The notes beneath the pieces are model-generated. The model worked only from the letters and a program-made list of their open reading frames with translations. It was not told where the DNA came from and searched no databases. 44,820 nt of DNA from Bacteroidaceae bacterium (lineage in GTDB: Bacteria > Bacteroidota > Bacteroidia > Bacteroidales > Bacteroidaceae). Both the position numbers and the translations under genes were made by a program. The first letter of the stretch is position 1. Each line of letters starts with the position of its first letter. The stretch is from contig JAILQO010000092.1 of NCBI GenBank assembly GCA_024698925.1, forward strand, positions 1 through 44,820. Direction: 5' to 3'. This document shows positions 35,544-44,351 of the stretch, in pieces.

Positions 35544-36725
35544 CTATTCAACGTATAAAACGAGTCCTTTCAAGTACTCTCCTTCCGGATGATAGATGTT
35601 GATAGGATGGTCTGCAGGTTGATGTAATTGATGTAGGATTCTCACCTTTCGACCGCTCTGTGCAGCTGCTGTGAACACAGCCGTGCGGAATTGGTCTTTT
35701 GAGACGGCTTGTGAGCAAGAGAAGGTGAATAAGATGCCACCTGAACGTATCTTTTCAAAAGCTCTGACGTTTAAGCGTGTATAGCCTTTCAGCGCATTGC
35801 GAAGGGCCTCTTTATGTTTGGCAAAGGCGGGCGGATCGAGAATGATCAGGTCATAGGCGCCGTCCTCCATCTGCTGCAGGAAACGGAAGGCATCCTCTGC
35901 AAAGGCTTTGTGACGGCTATCACCAGGGAAGTTCAATTCCACATTAGCATTCACCAGATCAATGGCCTTGGCAGAGCTATCTACGGAGTGAACCGTCTGT
36001 GCCCCACCCCGCATCGCATAGACCGAGAAGCCGCCCGTGTAGCAGAACATATTTAATACATCGCGCCCGTGCGCGTAATGCTCCAGCAAGCTACGGTTGT
36101 CACGCTGATCCACGAAGAAACCTGTCTTCTGCCCATGCAGCCAGTCGATATGAAAGCGAAGCCCGTTCTCTATGGCTACATCATCAGGACTTCCACCCAG
36201 CAGGAATTCGTTCTCTTGTCCCAAGTCGGCCTTGAACGGAAGCGTCGTCTCGCTCTTATAGTAGATGTTGTCTATCTCTTCGTTCATGACCTGCTTCAGC
36301 GCCGCCGCAATGGCCTTACGGTCACAATGCATCCCTACACTATGTGCCTGCATCACGGCCGTGCGACCATAAATATCAATGACCAGCCCAGGCAGGTTGT
36401 CTCCTTCACCGTGAACGAGGCGGTAGGTAGTGTTGTCTTCGCGTCCGGCTACACCCATCGCGCGACGGGCATCCAATGCTACACACAATCGTTCTTGCCA
36501 GAAGTGTTCATCGATGGGCTCATCTGCAAATGTCAGCACACGAACTGCAATCGAACCAATTTGCCAGTGTCCCGTAGCGATGTATTCGCCGTCGGCGGTA
36601 AGAACACGTGCCAAGGCCCCTTCTTCCTCCTGTCCGTCTATATGGTGGATAGCACCTGAAAAAATCCAGGGATGAAAACGTCGCAGCGATTCGTCCTTGC
36701 CGCGTTTGAGATAGATTGTCATCAT
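35544..36725 (-). CDS. rlmI: RlmI-like 23S rRNA (cytosine-5) methyltransferase
   Basis: A 393-residue protein with an N-terminal PUA-like RNA-binding domain (about 1-75, FHPWIFSGAI) and a C-terminal SAM-dependent methyltransferase domain. Motif I is NMFCYTGGFSVYA, motif IV LIILDPPAF, and the catalytic cysteine is in FTFSCSQAVSK (C337). This matches RlmI, which makes m5C1962 in E. coli 23S rRNA, although other members of this COG differ in target. ATG 36725 overlaps the exonuclease stop by four bases (ATGA), so the two are coupled. Confidence 0.85.
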   Translation of the reverse strand: MMTIYLKRGKDESLRRFHPWIFSGAIHHIDGQEEEGALARVLTADGEYIATGHWQIGSIAVRVLTFADEPIDEHFWQERLCVALDARRAMGVAGREDNTTYRLVHGEGDNLPGLVIDIYGRTAVMQAHSVGMHCDRKAIAAALKQVMNEEIDNIYYKSETTLPFKADLGQENEFLLGGSPDDVAIENGLRFHIDWLHGQKTGFFVDQRDNRSLLEHYAHGRDVLNMFCYTGGFSVYAMRGGAQTVHSVDSSAKAIDLVNANVELNFPGDSRHKAFAEDAFRFLQQMEDGAYDLIILDPPAFAKHKEALRNALKGYTRLNVRAFEKIRSGGILFTFSCSQAVSKDQFRTAVFTAAAQSGRKVRILHQLHQPADHPINIYHPEGEYLKGLVLYVE

Positions 36726-37348
36726 AGAGATTCTTGTACGGTAGTGATCAATTGAAAGTCACGCGTGGTGAGTAAGCGATTAATTTCATCATAGAGCTTC
36801 AGGCACGCCCAAGCGTCTGTTGCCGCATAGCGTCGCTGAGGTTCCGAGAGCGTATCAGCTTCCCAGTTCGAGAGCCGTTGCGTCTTCGAGATTTTCTTGC
36901 CGAAGAGATTGGCATATAGCTTTTGAAGGCTCATGTCAATAATGCCCAATTCCTTCACGTACTCCTGTAACTCAAGATAGTTTTGAGGTTGAAAATCAAC
37001 GCGTCTTCTAAGCTGTGCCCAATCATCATGTAGCGAAAGGCCTATCTTTTGTACGCCCTCGTAAGTCAGCAAACGAATCAAGCAATCTGGCAACCCGATT
37101 CTGTTCAATCTGAAGAGGAAGCAGGTATCTGGCGTTGAGATTTGCAGCAATGCCACGGGATTCATGCCGCCCGGTTTGAAATTCGGACGGGTTTCCGTAT
37201 CAATGCCCAGTTGTGAGAAGGACATCAGGTAATCCACCGCGCGATTGGCTTCTCCCACGCTTTGGATCACAATAATACGTCCCTCAAATTGCTCCTGCTT
37301 TAAGTTGGGAATCGCTTTTTTATCGTATTTGTCGTATAGTTTCTTCAC
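36722..37348 (-). CDS. RNase D-like 3'-5' exonuclease (DEDDy)
   Basis: A 208-residue exonuclease domain protein. The four metal ligands of the DEDDy class are visible: D50-T-E52 in GIDTETRP, Asp in SLHDDW (108/109), and Y174-AAT-D178. There is no HRDC domain, so this is a stand-alone exonuclease rather than full-length RNase D. Overlaps by four bases at both ends with its neighbours. Confidence 0.88.
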   Translation of the reverse strand: MKKLYDKYDKKAIPNLKQEQFEGRIIVIQSVGEANRAVDYLMSFSQLGIDTETRPNFKPGGMNPVALLQISTPDTCFLFRLNRIGLPDCLIRLLTYEGVQKIGLSLHDDWAQLRRRVDFQPQNYLELQEYVKELGIIDMSLQKLYANLFGKKISKTQRLSNWEADTLSEPQRRYAATDAWACLKLYDEINRLLTTRDFQLITTVQESL

Positions 37349-37848
37349 TGAATATATTTGCTTCTATGTAGGCGACGTAGCGTATCCACCAGATCGCCAC
37401 CCCAGTAGAGTTCAAAATTGTCATTAAGCGCCCAGAGGGATTCCTCGATGTTCTCTTCAACACCTGTACGGAAGCACTCCACGAAATCGCGTACAGGCTG
37501 ATAGATATCTGCCAGTCCTTCGCTCACACGGCGCCAGCGTACCTCGTCGGTCTGTACGCCTTCGTCATAGACGAAGTCCTCGTACTCATCCTGCTCCGCC
37601 ATCACGTCGGCCAGCACAGCTCTGAGCCAGTTATAATCCTGTTCTGTGACAAAGCATGCAGGAGCAAATTCGTCTCCTCCATCGACATGCGGCAACAACA
37701 ACGCCTTGACATATAGTAATGGCATGATTTTCAGTAACGTGTCAATAAATTCGTCACGCTCCCGTCCCTCACTCTGTTCCAAGTAGGCACAGAACTCTGC
37801 ACCCACCGTTACGAACTCCACAACGGGCTGAGAATAGGCTATTTTCAT
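37345..37848 (-). CDS. DUF5063-domain protein
   Basis: A 167-residue acidic, helical protein of the Bacteroidota DUF5063 family, recognised from its EFVTVGAEFCAYLEQSE start, LPHVDGGDEFAPACFVTEQDY centre and WALNDNFELYWGGDLVDTLR end. Function unknown. It is the promoter-proximal gene of a coupled trio with the exonuclease and the methyltransferase, which suggests a link to RNA processing or modification, though only by position. Confidence 0.82.
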   Translation of the reverse strand: MKIAYSQPVVEFVTVGAEFCAYLEQSEGRERDEFIDTLLKIMPLLYVKALLLPHVDGGDEFAPACFVTEQDYNWLRAVLADVMAEQDEYEDFVYDEGVQTDEVRWRRVSEGLADIYQPVRDFVECFRTGVEENIEESLWALNDNFELYWGGDLVDTLRRLHRSKYIQ

Positions 37849-37870
37849 ACGTAAGATACCTTTTGAGCCG

Positions 37871-37878
37871 CAAAAGTA
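37871..37878 (-). promoter_or_regulatory. -7 box of the DUF5063 operon
   Basis: TACTTTTG on the minus strand, 23 bases before ATG 37848. It lies in the divergent region shared with ftsK. Confidence 0.55.
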
Positions 37879-37906
37879 ATTCTTTTTTGCAAAAAAATCA
37901 TATTAA

Positions 37907-37940
37907 TTTGATGAAAAGTTAACAAAAAACACTAATTTTG
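37907..37940 (+). promoter_or_regulatory. Promoter of ftsK
   Basis: TTTG (37907-37910) and TAATTTTG (37933-37940), spacer 22 bases, then ATG 37969. Confidence 0.6.
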
Positions 37941-37968
37941 CCGCCAAATAAGGAAAAGAAAAGGTATT

Positions 37969-40575
37969 ATGACCAAACAAACGACTTCTAAGCCGGCACG
38001 TTCACGTGCGCCTAAACGTAGTGCTTCCACGCGCAGTAAGAAGCAGGATCGCGGCAATCTCCATGTTCACGAAGCCATCCGCGGCACACGCGAAGAGCCT
38101 CTTAATCGCGCCGAATCCATCCGTATTATTCTGGGTGTTCTGCTCCTTGCTGTTGCTGCCTTTACGCTCTTGAGTCTTGTCTCACACCTGCTCACTGGTG
38201 GTGTTGACCAGAAAGTGCTGCAGACGGGTCATCTTGGTGATGCCAAGAACTGGGCTGGCTATGCGGGTGCCTGGTGGTCGGACTATTGGATTACGCGCAA
38301 TTTCGGTTTGGGTGCTTTCTTCTTTCCCGTGTTCCTTTTCGCAGCTTCGCTGAAGCTGACAGGAGCCTATCATGTCCGTCTGTGGAAGTGGTTCATCAAC
38401 TGTGTGATTCTGCTTTGCTGGACCAGCGTGGCTGCTTCCTTCTTCCTGACCTCCACCTTTGCCAACAATCCCGAGATCAGTTATATCGTCCCAGGCGGTG
38501 TTCACGGCCAGCGTATCGTTTCCATACTTGAGAGCATCGGCGGCTCCGTGGGCACCTTCATTATCTTGTTGCTTACCCTTCTGGCCTATCTCTGCTATCT
38601 CAGCACAGAGACCATCCGCATCATCAAACAGCTCATGCATCCGCAGCAACTGGCACGCGACCTGCGTCATCGCTACCCCATCCTCAGTCGTATTGTTGAC
38701 CTCTTCAAGAAGCTCAAGAAGCAACCCGCGGAGGAAAGTGTGGAGCAGCCCGAGCCCACCGATGATGAAGGTCCCACAGAGATTACCTTCGAGGACGAGA
38801 CGCCAGCGGCTGAGACTGAAACAGAGCCTTCTGCGTCACAGCCTGCATCCCTTCTCGCTCCTACGGGAACGGTACCCTTGAGCATTGAGCTGGAGATCAA
38901 CACAGAGAATCCCGAGGAGAAACATGATGATGACGACGAGATTCCTTACGCCATCACCAATCCAGGTGCTGATGTCCCTGAGGCCACAGACATCCAGCTC
39001 ACCATTGAGAAGCCTGTCGAGGAAGAGGTGGCTGATGAGGAAGGCCTTGCTGCCCTGGAGCCCTACGACCCCAAGCTCGACCTCGAGAACTACGAATACC
39101 CCACCCTTGACCTGCTCAAGCACTATGATATTGACCCTCGCGCCAATATCGACATGGAGGAGCAGAACAAGAACAAGGACCAGATCATCTACGTTCTCCG
39201 CACCTTCGGCGTGGAGATTTCCAGCATCAAGGCTACCGTAGGTCCTACCATCACGCTCTACGAGATTACCCCCGCTCCTGGTGTGCGCATTTCCAAGATT
39301 CGCAACCTCGAGGATGATATCGCCCTGTCGCTCTCCGCGCTGGGTATCCGTATCATTGCGCCTATCCCTGGCAAGGGAACGATTGGTATCGAGGTGCCCA
39401 ATGCCAAGCCGCAGATTGTCTCGATGGAGAGCATCCTCAATAGCAAGAAGTTCCAGGAGACCACGATGGAGCTGCCGATGGCGTTGGGTAAGACGATTAC
39501 CAACGAAGTGTTTATGGCCGACTTGGCCAAGATGCCTCACCTGCTCGTTGCTGGTGCTACGGGTCAGGGTAAATCCGTTGGCCTGAATGCCATCATCACG
39601 TCCTTGCTCTACAAGAAGCATCCTGCTGAACTGAAGTTCGTGATGGTCGATCCCAAGAAGGTGGAATTCCCCATCTACTCCCCCATCGTCAACCATTTCC
39701 TCGCGCAGATTGAAGGCGACGAGGAGGACGAGCCCATCATCACCGACGTGCAGAAGGTCATTAATACGCTCAAGAGCCTTTGCGTGGAAATGGATACCCG
39801 CTATGACCTTTTAAAGAAAGCACGTGCGCGTAATATCAAGGAGTATAACGAGAAGTTCCGCAACCGCCAGTTGAACCCCAACAACGGTCACAAGTTCCTT
39901 CCCTACATCGTCGTGATCATCGACGAGTTTGGCGATCTGATTATGACTGCCGGCAAGGATATCGAGCTCCCCATCGCCCGTATCGCCCAGCTGGCTCGTG
40001 CCGTGGGTATGCACATGATTATCGCCACCCAGCGTCCGACAACGAATATCATTACGGGTACCATCAAGGCCAACTTCCCTGCCCGCATGGCTTTCAAGGT
40101 TAGTGCCATGATTGACTCTCGCACCATCCTTGACCGCCCGGGTGCCAACCAGCTGATTGGTAAGGGTGATATGCTCTTCCTGGCTGGCAGCGAGCCTGTC
40201 CGCCTGCAATGTGCTTTCGTTGATACGCCCGAGGTGGAACGCATAGCCAACTTCATTGCTTGCCAGCAGAGCTACAATGCGCCCTTCGCCCTGCCGCGTC
40301 CGCCTATGGAGGATACTGGCGGTGGTGCTGCGGATGTGGATATGAACCACCTCGACCCGATGTTTGAGGAGGCTGCCCGCCTGATTATCTCCACGCAGCA
40401 GGGCTCCACGAGCATGATTCAGCGCAAGTTCTCCATCGGTTACAACCGCGCAGGCCGATTGATGGATCAGTTGGAGAAAGCGGGTGTCGTGGGTGCCGCA
40501 CAAGGCAGCAAGCCGCGTGATGTCCTCATTCAGGACGAAATGACCCTCGAGAACTTGCTTAATTCCTTGAACTGA
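37969..40575 (+). CDS. ftsK: FtsK/SpoIIIE DNA translocase
   Basis: An 868-residue septal DNA pump that moves chromosome ends before division. The N-terminal 55 residues are basic, then four membrane helices lie between about 50 and 230. A Glu/Pro/Thr-rich acidic linker runs from about 255 to 370. The alpha and beta motor domains follow with Walker A GATGQGKS (G529, K535, S536) and Walker B VIIDEFGDLI (D652/E653), then the ATQRPTTNIITG segment. The C-terminal gamma winged helix (RKFSIGYNRAGRLMDQLEKA) reads orienting sequences and contacts recombinases. Complete and of normal length. Confidence 0.95.
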   Translation: MTKQTTSKPARSRAPKRSASTRSKKQDRGNLHVHEAIRGTREEPLNRAESIRIILGVLLLAVAAFTLLSLVSHLLTGGVDQKVLQTGHLGDAKNWAGYAGAWWSDYWITRNFGLGAFFFPVFLFAASLKLTGAYHVRLWKWFINCVILLCWTSVAASFFLTSTFANNPEISYIVPGGVHGQRIVSILESIGGSVGTFIILLLTLLAYLCYLSTETIRIIKQLMHPQQLARDLRHRYPILSRIVDLFKKLKKQPAEESVEQPEPTDDEGPTEITFEDETPAAETETEPSASQPASLLAPTGTVPLSIELEINTENPEEKHDDDDEIPYAITNPGADVPEATDIQLTIEKPVEEEVADEEGLAALEPYDPKLDLENYEYPTLDLLKHYDIDPRANIDMEEQNKNKDQIIYVLRTFGVEISSIKATVGPTITLYEITPAPGVRISKIRNLEDDIALSLSALGIRIIAPIPGKGTIGIEVPNAKPQIVSMESILNSKKFQETTMELPMALGKTITNEVFMADLAKMPHLLVAGATGQGKSVGLNAIITSLLYKKHPAELKFVMVDPKKVEFPIYSPIVNHFLAQIEGDEEDEPIITDVQKVINTLKSLCVEMDTRYDLLKKARARNIKEYNEKFRNRQLNPNNGHKFLPYIVVIIDEFGDLIMTAGKDIELPIARIAQLARAVGMHMIIATQRPTTNIITGTIKANFPARMAFKVSAMIDSRTILDRPGANQLIGKGDMLFLAGSEPVRLQCAFVDTPEVERIANFIACQQSYNAPFALPRPPMEDTGGGAADVDMNHLDPMFEEAARLIISTQQGSTSMIQRKFSIGYNRAGRLMDQLEKAGVVGAAQGSKPRDVLIQDEMTLENLLNSLN

Positions 40576-40901
40576 ACCACGGATTAAGCGTGTAATAAAC
40601 AGCGAATTATATTATTTTAACCACGGATTATACGGATTGTACGGATGCATGTCCACGAGTCTTTTTCTCGAACACGAATTTCACGAATCTCACGAATGCG
40701 CTGCAAAAGGCTTCGCGGCTTTTGAATGCTATCCTTCCATCTTGCATCAGAAACCATTCCCGTCACTCGGCACCCCGCGTAGCGTGCCGCTCTAATTCGT
40801 GTGATTCGTGAAATTCGTGTTCGTAAATCTAAACCAAAGCCGTATTATCCGTACCGTCCGTAGTTGCTTTAAAATCGATTTCGTGGTTATCAAACCACTC
40901 A
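40576..40901. repeat. Nested palindromic repeat between ftsK and the GH31 gene
   Basis: The gap between the convergent genes has no open frame of note and is built of inverted repeats. The inner arms 40669-40697 and 40795-40823 match at 28/29 positions (CGAACACGAATTTCACGAAT core). The outer parts carry CCACGGATTATACGGATTGT (40621-40640) on the left and degenerate counterparts (CCGTATTATCCGTACCGTCC, then CGTGGTTA) on the right. The centre contains smaller hairpins such as CAAAAGGCTTCGCGGCTTTTG, a 21-base span at 40704-40724. The repeated CACGAAT and CACGGAT units look like a dispersed palindromic element. Confidence 0.7.
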
Positions 40902-43832
40902 TCATTCATCACTCATCATTACTCTCAGTCGTAGGCTGGCATTCGCTTCATTGTCATAGTGCTCGATGCGAATGCTATGCTTTTGGCCTTTGTCCGTGTT
41001 GATGGTGACAATGCGTGATGTCTCGGCATGGTTGCCCCAGTCGGCGCAAAGCTCCTTGCCGTCAACAATCAGCCGGTAGCCATCGTCGCCCGCGATGGAG
41101 AAGATGACCTCGCCCGCCTCAGGCGTGGTGAACGCACTCTCGGCAATCAGACTCCATCCATCAGCTTCTACCCCCTCTGCAGGGCTTCCGCTCCAGAACG
41201 CATCCAGTTTCTCCTGTTGTATCGTTGCCACAGGCGTACCGCTGAAAGTCTTGTTGTTGAAGAAGCTAATGTTGAAGGCTTCGACAGCGATATCCGTCAG
41301 CTCATCCTTCATATTCATCAGTCGTACAGCACGCTTGTAATTGTCGCCGATACCCATCTGATCAATGAGCACCTTGGTGATGTTCCTGCGCTTCTCGTAG
41401 TACGCACGGAGCGTCTCTTCCTGCTGCTCAGGGTGATAGGCCAGTCGCAGCGGCGTAGCTTCCAAATAACCGAAGTCTGCCGTATAGACCATTCCTGCGT
41501 TGTGCTGCTTGAAGTCCTTCACGACCGTCTGGATGTGGCGGAAGTCAGCCTTTGTGCCGTCTGCGAGCACGTAGGCCTCAGGCATCTCAATCTCAACCGT
41601 AACGCCTGCGGCACAATCCACCTGCCCGAGGTCTATCGTGGCCTCCAGGTTCATGCCGTCGTATGCAAAAGGCAGCTTGCGACCTTGGCTCATGACAGCC
41701 GCGGGTGCTTTCTGACAGGGCAAAGCAATCTTGTACTGACGCCGTGCGGGCATATCCTTGTAGCTGCCCTTGCGTGGCGCGATGGTCACCTTGAGCTTGT
41801 TACCCTCGCGCACATAGCTGAGCTTGGTCTGGGCGTATTCCGTGATGTAGTTCTTGTCCTCGCCGTTATCCTCGTAGTACACGAATTCCTGCTGTTCCCC
41901 GCCAGGGAATATACGTACGGTCAGCGCCTGCTCCGTCCCCGACAGGTTCTTCAGTTTGCCAAAGTATGGTATGATGCTTCCAGCCTTGACATAGACGGGG
42001 TACTCGTCCATCGTGAAGCGGCGCTCGTAGGTCTTGCCGCCTTGCAGCATCGTGCCCGTCTCGTACTCCAGCCACTGTCCCTCCGGCAGCCATACCTTCA
42101 CCGTCGCATAGCCGTCCTCCGTATTCACCTCCTCCGTGACAGGTGCGATGAGCATATCGTCGCCGAACATGTATTCCTCCTTGAAGGCGTATGCCTCTGG
42201 TGCCTCAGGGCTGTCGTAGTAGAGCGGCCGACAGAGCGAGATGCCTGTCTCGTAGGTCTTGCGCGCCATCGTATAAATATAAGGTACGAGTGCATAGCGG
42301 CCGTTAATGACGTTGGTGAGGCGCTGCTGTGTGGCTTGGTCAAAGGCCCACGGCTCCTTGTTCAGGCTGGGATCCTTGGTGCTGTGTGAGCGGATAATGG
42401 GCATGTACTCTCCCATCTGCATGGCACGGGTGTAAAGCTGCGGCTCCACGGGTGTGCCGTAGCGTTTGCTCTGGTGTCCGCCGATGTCGTGGCTCCAGTA
42501 GCCGTAGAGCACATTGGAGGCCGTAGCGTTGAAGTACGGCAGGAACTTCAGGCTCTTCCAGGTGATGTACGAGTCGCCCGAGAAGCCGATCTGATAGCGG
42601 TGGTTGCCCAGTCCGCCCCAGCGGTGGTAGAGCATCGGGCGCTTCTGTCCGTTGCGCTCCATGTCCGTGAACCAGATGTAGTTGCACCAGAACACATTGT
42701 CCAGATCCTTCACGGCGCGGTCCTTCTCCCACTGCTGCCAGTCCAGCCACCAGAAATCTACGCCCTCGTCCATGTAGTCATGCAGGTAAGTGTCGAAGAG
42801 CGCCTTCACGTACTTCTTATCCGAACCCAGCCACTGGTAGGTCTTGCCGTCGTCCTTTCCCAGCCGCTGCATGAACTCCTTGTACTTCTTCTCGTAGGGT
42901 CTTACACCATCGGCGGGATGCAGGTTCATGGTGGCTTTCACGCCCTGCTCGTCCAGGTATTTCAGGAACGCCTTGTAGTCAGGGAACAGGCGCTCGTTCC
43001 AGTCCCAACCAGTCCATCCGCCGCCGGCCTCTGCGCTGATGGGGTGCCAGTCCATATCAATGACCAGCACGTCCAGCGGCAGGTCCAGACGCTGGAAGTT
43101 GCCAATCAGGTCGCGGAAATCCTGATCGCTGTAGCTCCAGTAGCGGCTCCACCAGTAGCCGAACGTATAGCGTGGCGGCAGAGGCACCTTGCCGGCAAAC
43201 TTCGTATAGGAGAGCAGCGCGCCCTTGTAGTCGTGTCCGTAAGCCATGAAGTACCAGTCCTGAGCCCCCTCGGCGCTCTTGCGCTCCGTGACCCAGTCCC
43301 AGTCCGCTGCGCCGTCAAAGAGCAGCCGATGGCTGTCGTCGATGAGCGTCCATCCGTCCGTAGCCAGCAGACCGTCCTCAATCGGCATCTCGCGCTTGGG
43401 ATTGGAATACTGGTACTCCGCGCCGTCGTAGCCGTCCAGCGTGCGGTATGTGCCTTTCAGATTCCCTTTCTGCGGTGTGCCGGGTGTCCATGTAAACGGT
43501 GTGGAGATCGCCTTGGTGCTGCTGATGCTCAGGTTGTCCTTCGTCAGCGGCCCACTACCCTTCTTATACACCAGCTTCAGCTTGGCCGTACTGATGACCA
43601 CCTGCTTGGCGCTATTCTTGATTTTGTAGTCCACCGTGGGATACTCGCGGATAACAGCCATGAAACTCTTGTTGTCCACGAAGCGGCCGTCCGGAGCATA
43701 CTCCAGTCGCAGCGTACCCTCATCAATCAGCGTGAAGCGCACGTGAGCGTCCTCATAGACCACATTAGCCTGTACCGTCAGGCTGCACACGATCATCGCG
43801 CAGCCCAGAAATGTCTGAAAGATTTTTCTCAT
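40902..43832 (-). CDS. Secreted glycoside hydrolase family 31 with C-terminal PA14-like domain
   Basis: A 976-residue exported enzyme with signal peptide RKIFQTFLGCAMIVCSLTVQA. Residues about 25-245 form the N-terminal beta sandwich. The GH31 barrel follows with LPLDVLVIDMDWHP, the nucleophile Asp in FWWLDWQQ (D364), the acid/base Asp in FSGDSYITW (D420) and SHDIGGHQ. Two beta domains follow, and about 850-970 resembles PA14 (IAGDDGYRLIVDGKEL), probably binding carbohydrate. GH31 members act on alpha-glucosides or alpha-xylosides or transfer glucosyl units; the activity here cannot be fixed. ATG 43832 is chosen because the longer frame (43874) starts in the -7 box. It stands alone with no SusC/D neighbours in view. 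Confidence 0.9.
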   Translation of the reverse strand: MRKIFQTFLGCAMIVCSLTVQANVVYEDAHVRFTLIDEGTLRLEYAPDGRFVDNKSFMAVIREYPTVDYKIKNSAKQVVISTAKLKLVYKKGSGPLTKDNLSISSTKAISTPFTWTPGTPQKGNLKGTYRTLDGYDGAEYQYSNPKREMPIEDGLLATDGWTLIDDSHRLLFDGAADWDWVTERKSAEGAQDWYFMAYGHDYKGALLSYTKFAGKVPLPPRYTFGYWWSRYWSYSDQDFRDLIGNFQRLDLPLDVLVIDMDWHPISAEAGGGWTGWDWNERLFPDYKAFLKYLDEQGVKATMNLHPADGVRPYEKKYKEFMQRLGKDDGKTYQWLGSDKKYVKALFDTYLHDYMDEGVDFWWLDWQQWEKDRAVKDLDNVFWCNYIWFTDMERNGQKRPMLYHRWGGLGNHRYQIGFSGDSYITWKSLKFLPYFNATASNVLYGYWSHDIGGHQSKRYGTPVEPQLYTRAMQMGEYMPIIRSHSTKDPSLNKEPWAFDQATQQRLTNVINGRYALVPYIYTMARKTYETGISLCRPLYYDSPEAPEAYAFKEEYMFGDDMLIAPVTEEVNTEDGYATVKVWLPEGQWLEYETGTMLQGGKTYERRFTMDEYPVYVKAGSIIPYFGKLKNLSGTEQALTVRIFPGGEQQEFVYYEDNGEDKNYITEYAQTKLSYVREGNKLKVTIAPRKGSYKDMPARRQYKIALPCQKAPAAVMSQGRKLPFAYDGMNLEATIDLGQVDCAAGVTVEIEMPEAYVLADGTKADFRHIQTVVKDFKQHNAGMVYTADFGYLEATPLRLAYHPEQQEETLRAYYEKRRNITKVLIDQMGIGDNYKRAVRLMNMKDELTDIAVEAFNISFFNNKTFSGTPVATIQQEKLDAFWSGSPAEGVEADGWSLIAESAFTTPEAGEVIFSIAGDDGYRLIVDGKELCADWGNHAETSRIVTINTDKGQKHSIRIEHYDNEANASLRLRVMMSDE

Positions 43833-43871
43833 ATCTCTGATCTTTGTTGCTTGTTTTTCTTTTTTGCGTTG

Positions 43872-43879
43872 CAAAAGTA
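43872..43879 (-). promoter_or_regulatory. -7 box of the GH31 gene
   Basis: TACTTTTG on the minus strand, 40 bases before ATG 43832. No clear -33 TTG. Confidence 0.55.
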
Positions 43880-43984
43880 CACAAATTTTTCAAGAAAACC
43901 TCACGCTCTCCCCTCCTATTTACCCCTCTCGCTTCCTACCATGCACGAATAACCCATAATTGTCCTTCCCTGACACAATTTTTT

Positions 43985-44026
43985 CATAAAAAATAAGCCC
44001 TGCCGCTCACTCCCGAGCCGCAGGGC
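43985..44026 (-). terminator. Terminator of the second HU-like gene
   Basis: GCCCTGCCGCTC (43997-44008) pairs with GAGCCGCAGGGC (44015-44026), one mismatch. On the minus strand the hairpin is followed by TTATTTTTTATG. It lies about 185 bases past the HU-like stop. Confidence 0.75.
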
Positions 44027-44160
44027 CATTTCATTGTCCATTTTTCATTGTCAATTGTCCATTCTCAATTCTCCATTTTCCGCTCGGCGCTTTGCAACGC
44101 TTCTTGAAGTGTCAAGCGACCAAAGGTCGAGCGCACGCTTGAAGAATTCTCCATTGTCCA
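44027..44160. repeat. ATTGTCC-rich and CTTGAAG-rich repeats downstream of the HU-like gene
   Basis: Several ATTGTCCAT/CAATTGTCC units (44033-44080) match, in reverse complement, the ATGGACAATGGATAATGG tract after copy 1 (9330-9360). Two CTTGAAG-type palindromic pieces (44100-44150) resemble the 33-base insert at 9273-9305. No gene seen. Confidence 0.55.
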
Positions 44161-44351
44161 TCCCCCTCCCTTCACCTCTCCCTTGGGGAGAGGCTGGGAG
44201 TGGGCCGCCATTATCCTTCGTCGCCATCATCGGGATCGGTGCTACCGCCGTTGCCGCCGGTGTTGCCACCATTACCACCTGTGTCGATGGTACCCGTGCC
44301 GCCACCATTCTGGCCGCCACCTTGGCTACCGCCATTCTCGGTGCCGCCGCC
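44161..44351 (-). repeat. HU-tail duplication, copy 2
   Basis: Reverse complement of copy 1 (9105-9330) without the 33-base insert. The flank forms a tight CCTCTCCC-CAA-GGGAGAGG hairpin. The 42 encoded C-terminal residues are identical in both copies, with several synonymous base changes. Confidence 0.8.

Noticed and set aside
43833..43874. Longer N-terminus for the GH31 enzyme
   Set aside because: It starts in the -7 box and would place 14 charged residues before the signal peptide.
42474..43952. 492-codon and neighbouring 453-codon plus-strand frames opposite the GH31 gene
   Set aside because: Both are shadows of the GH31 gene, which carries catalytic motifs, a signal peptide and a promoter.
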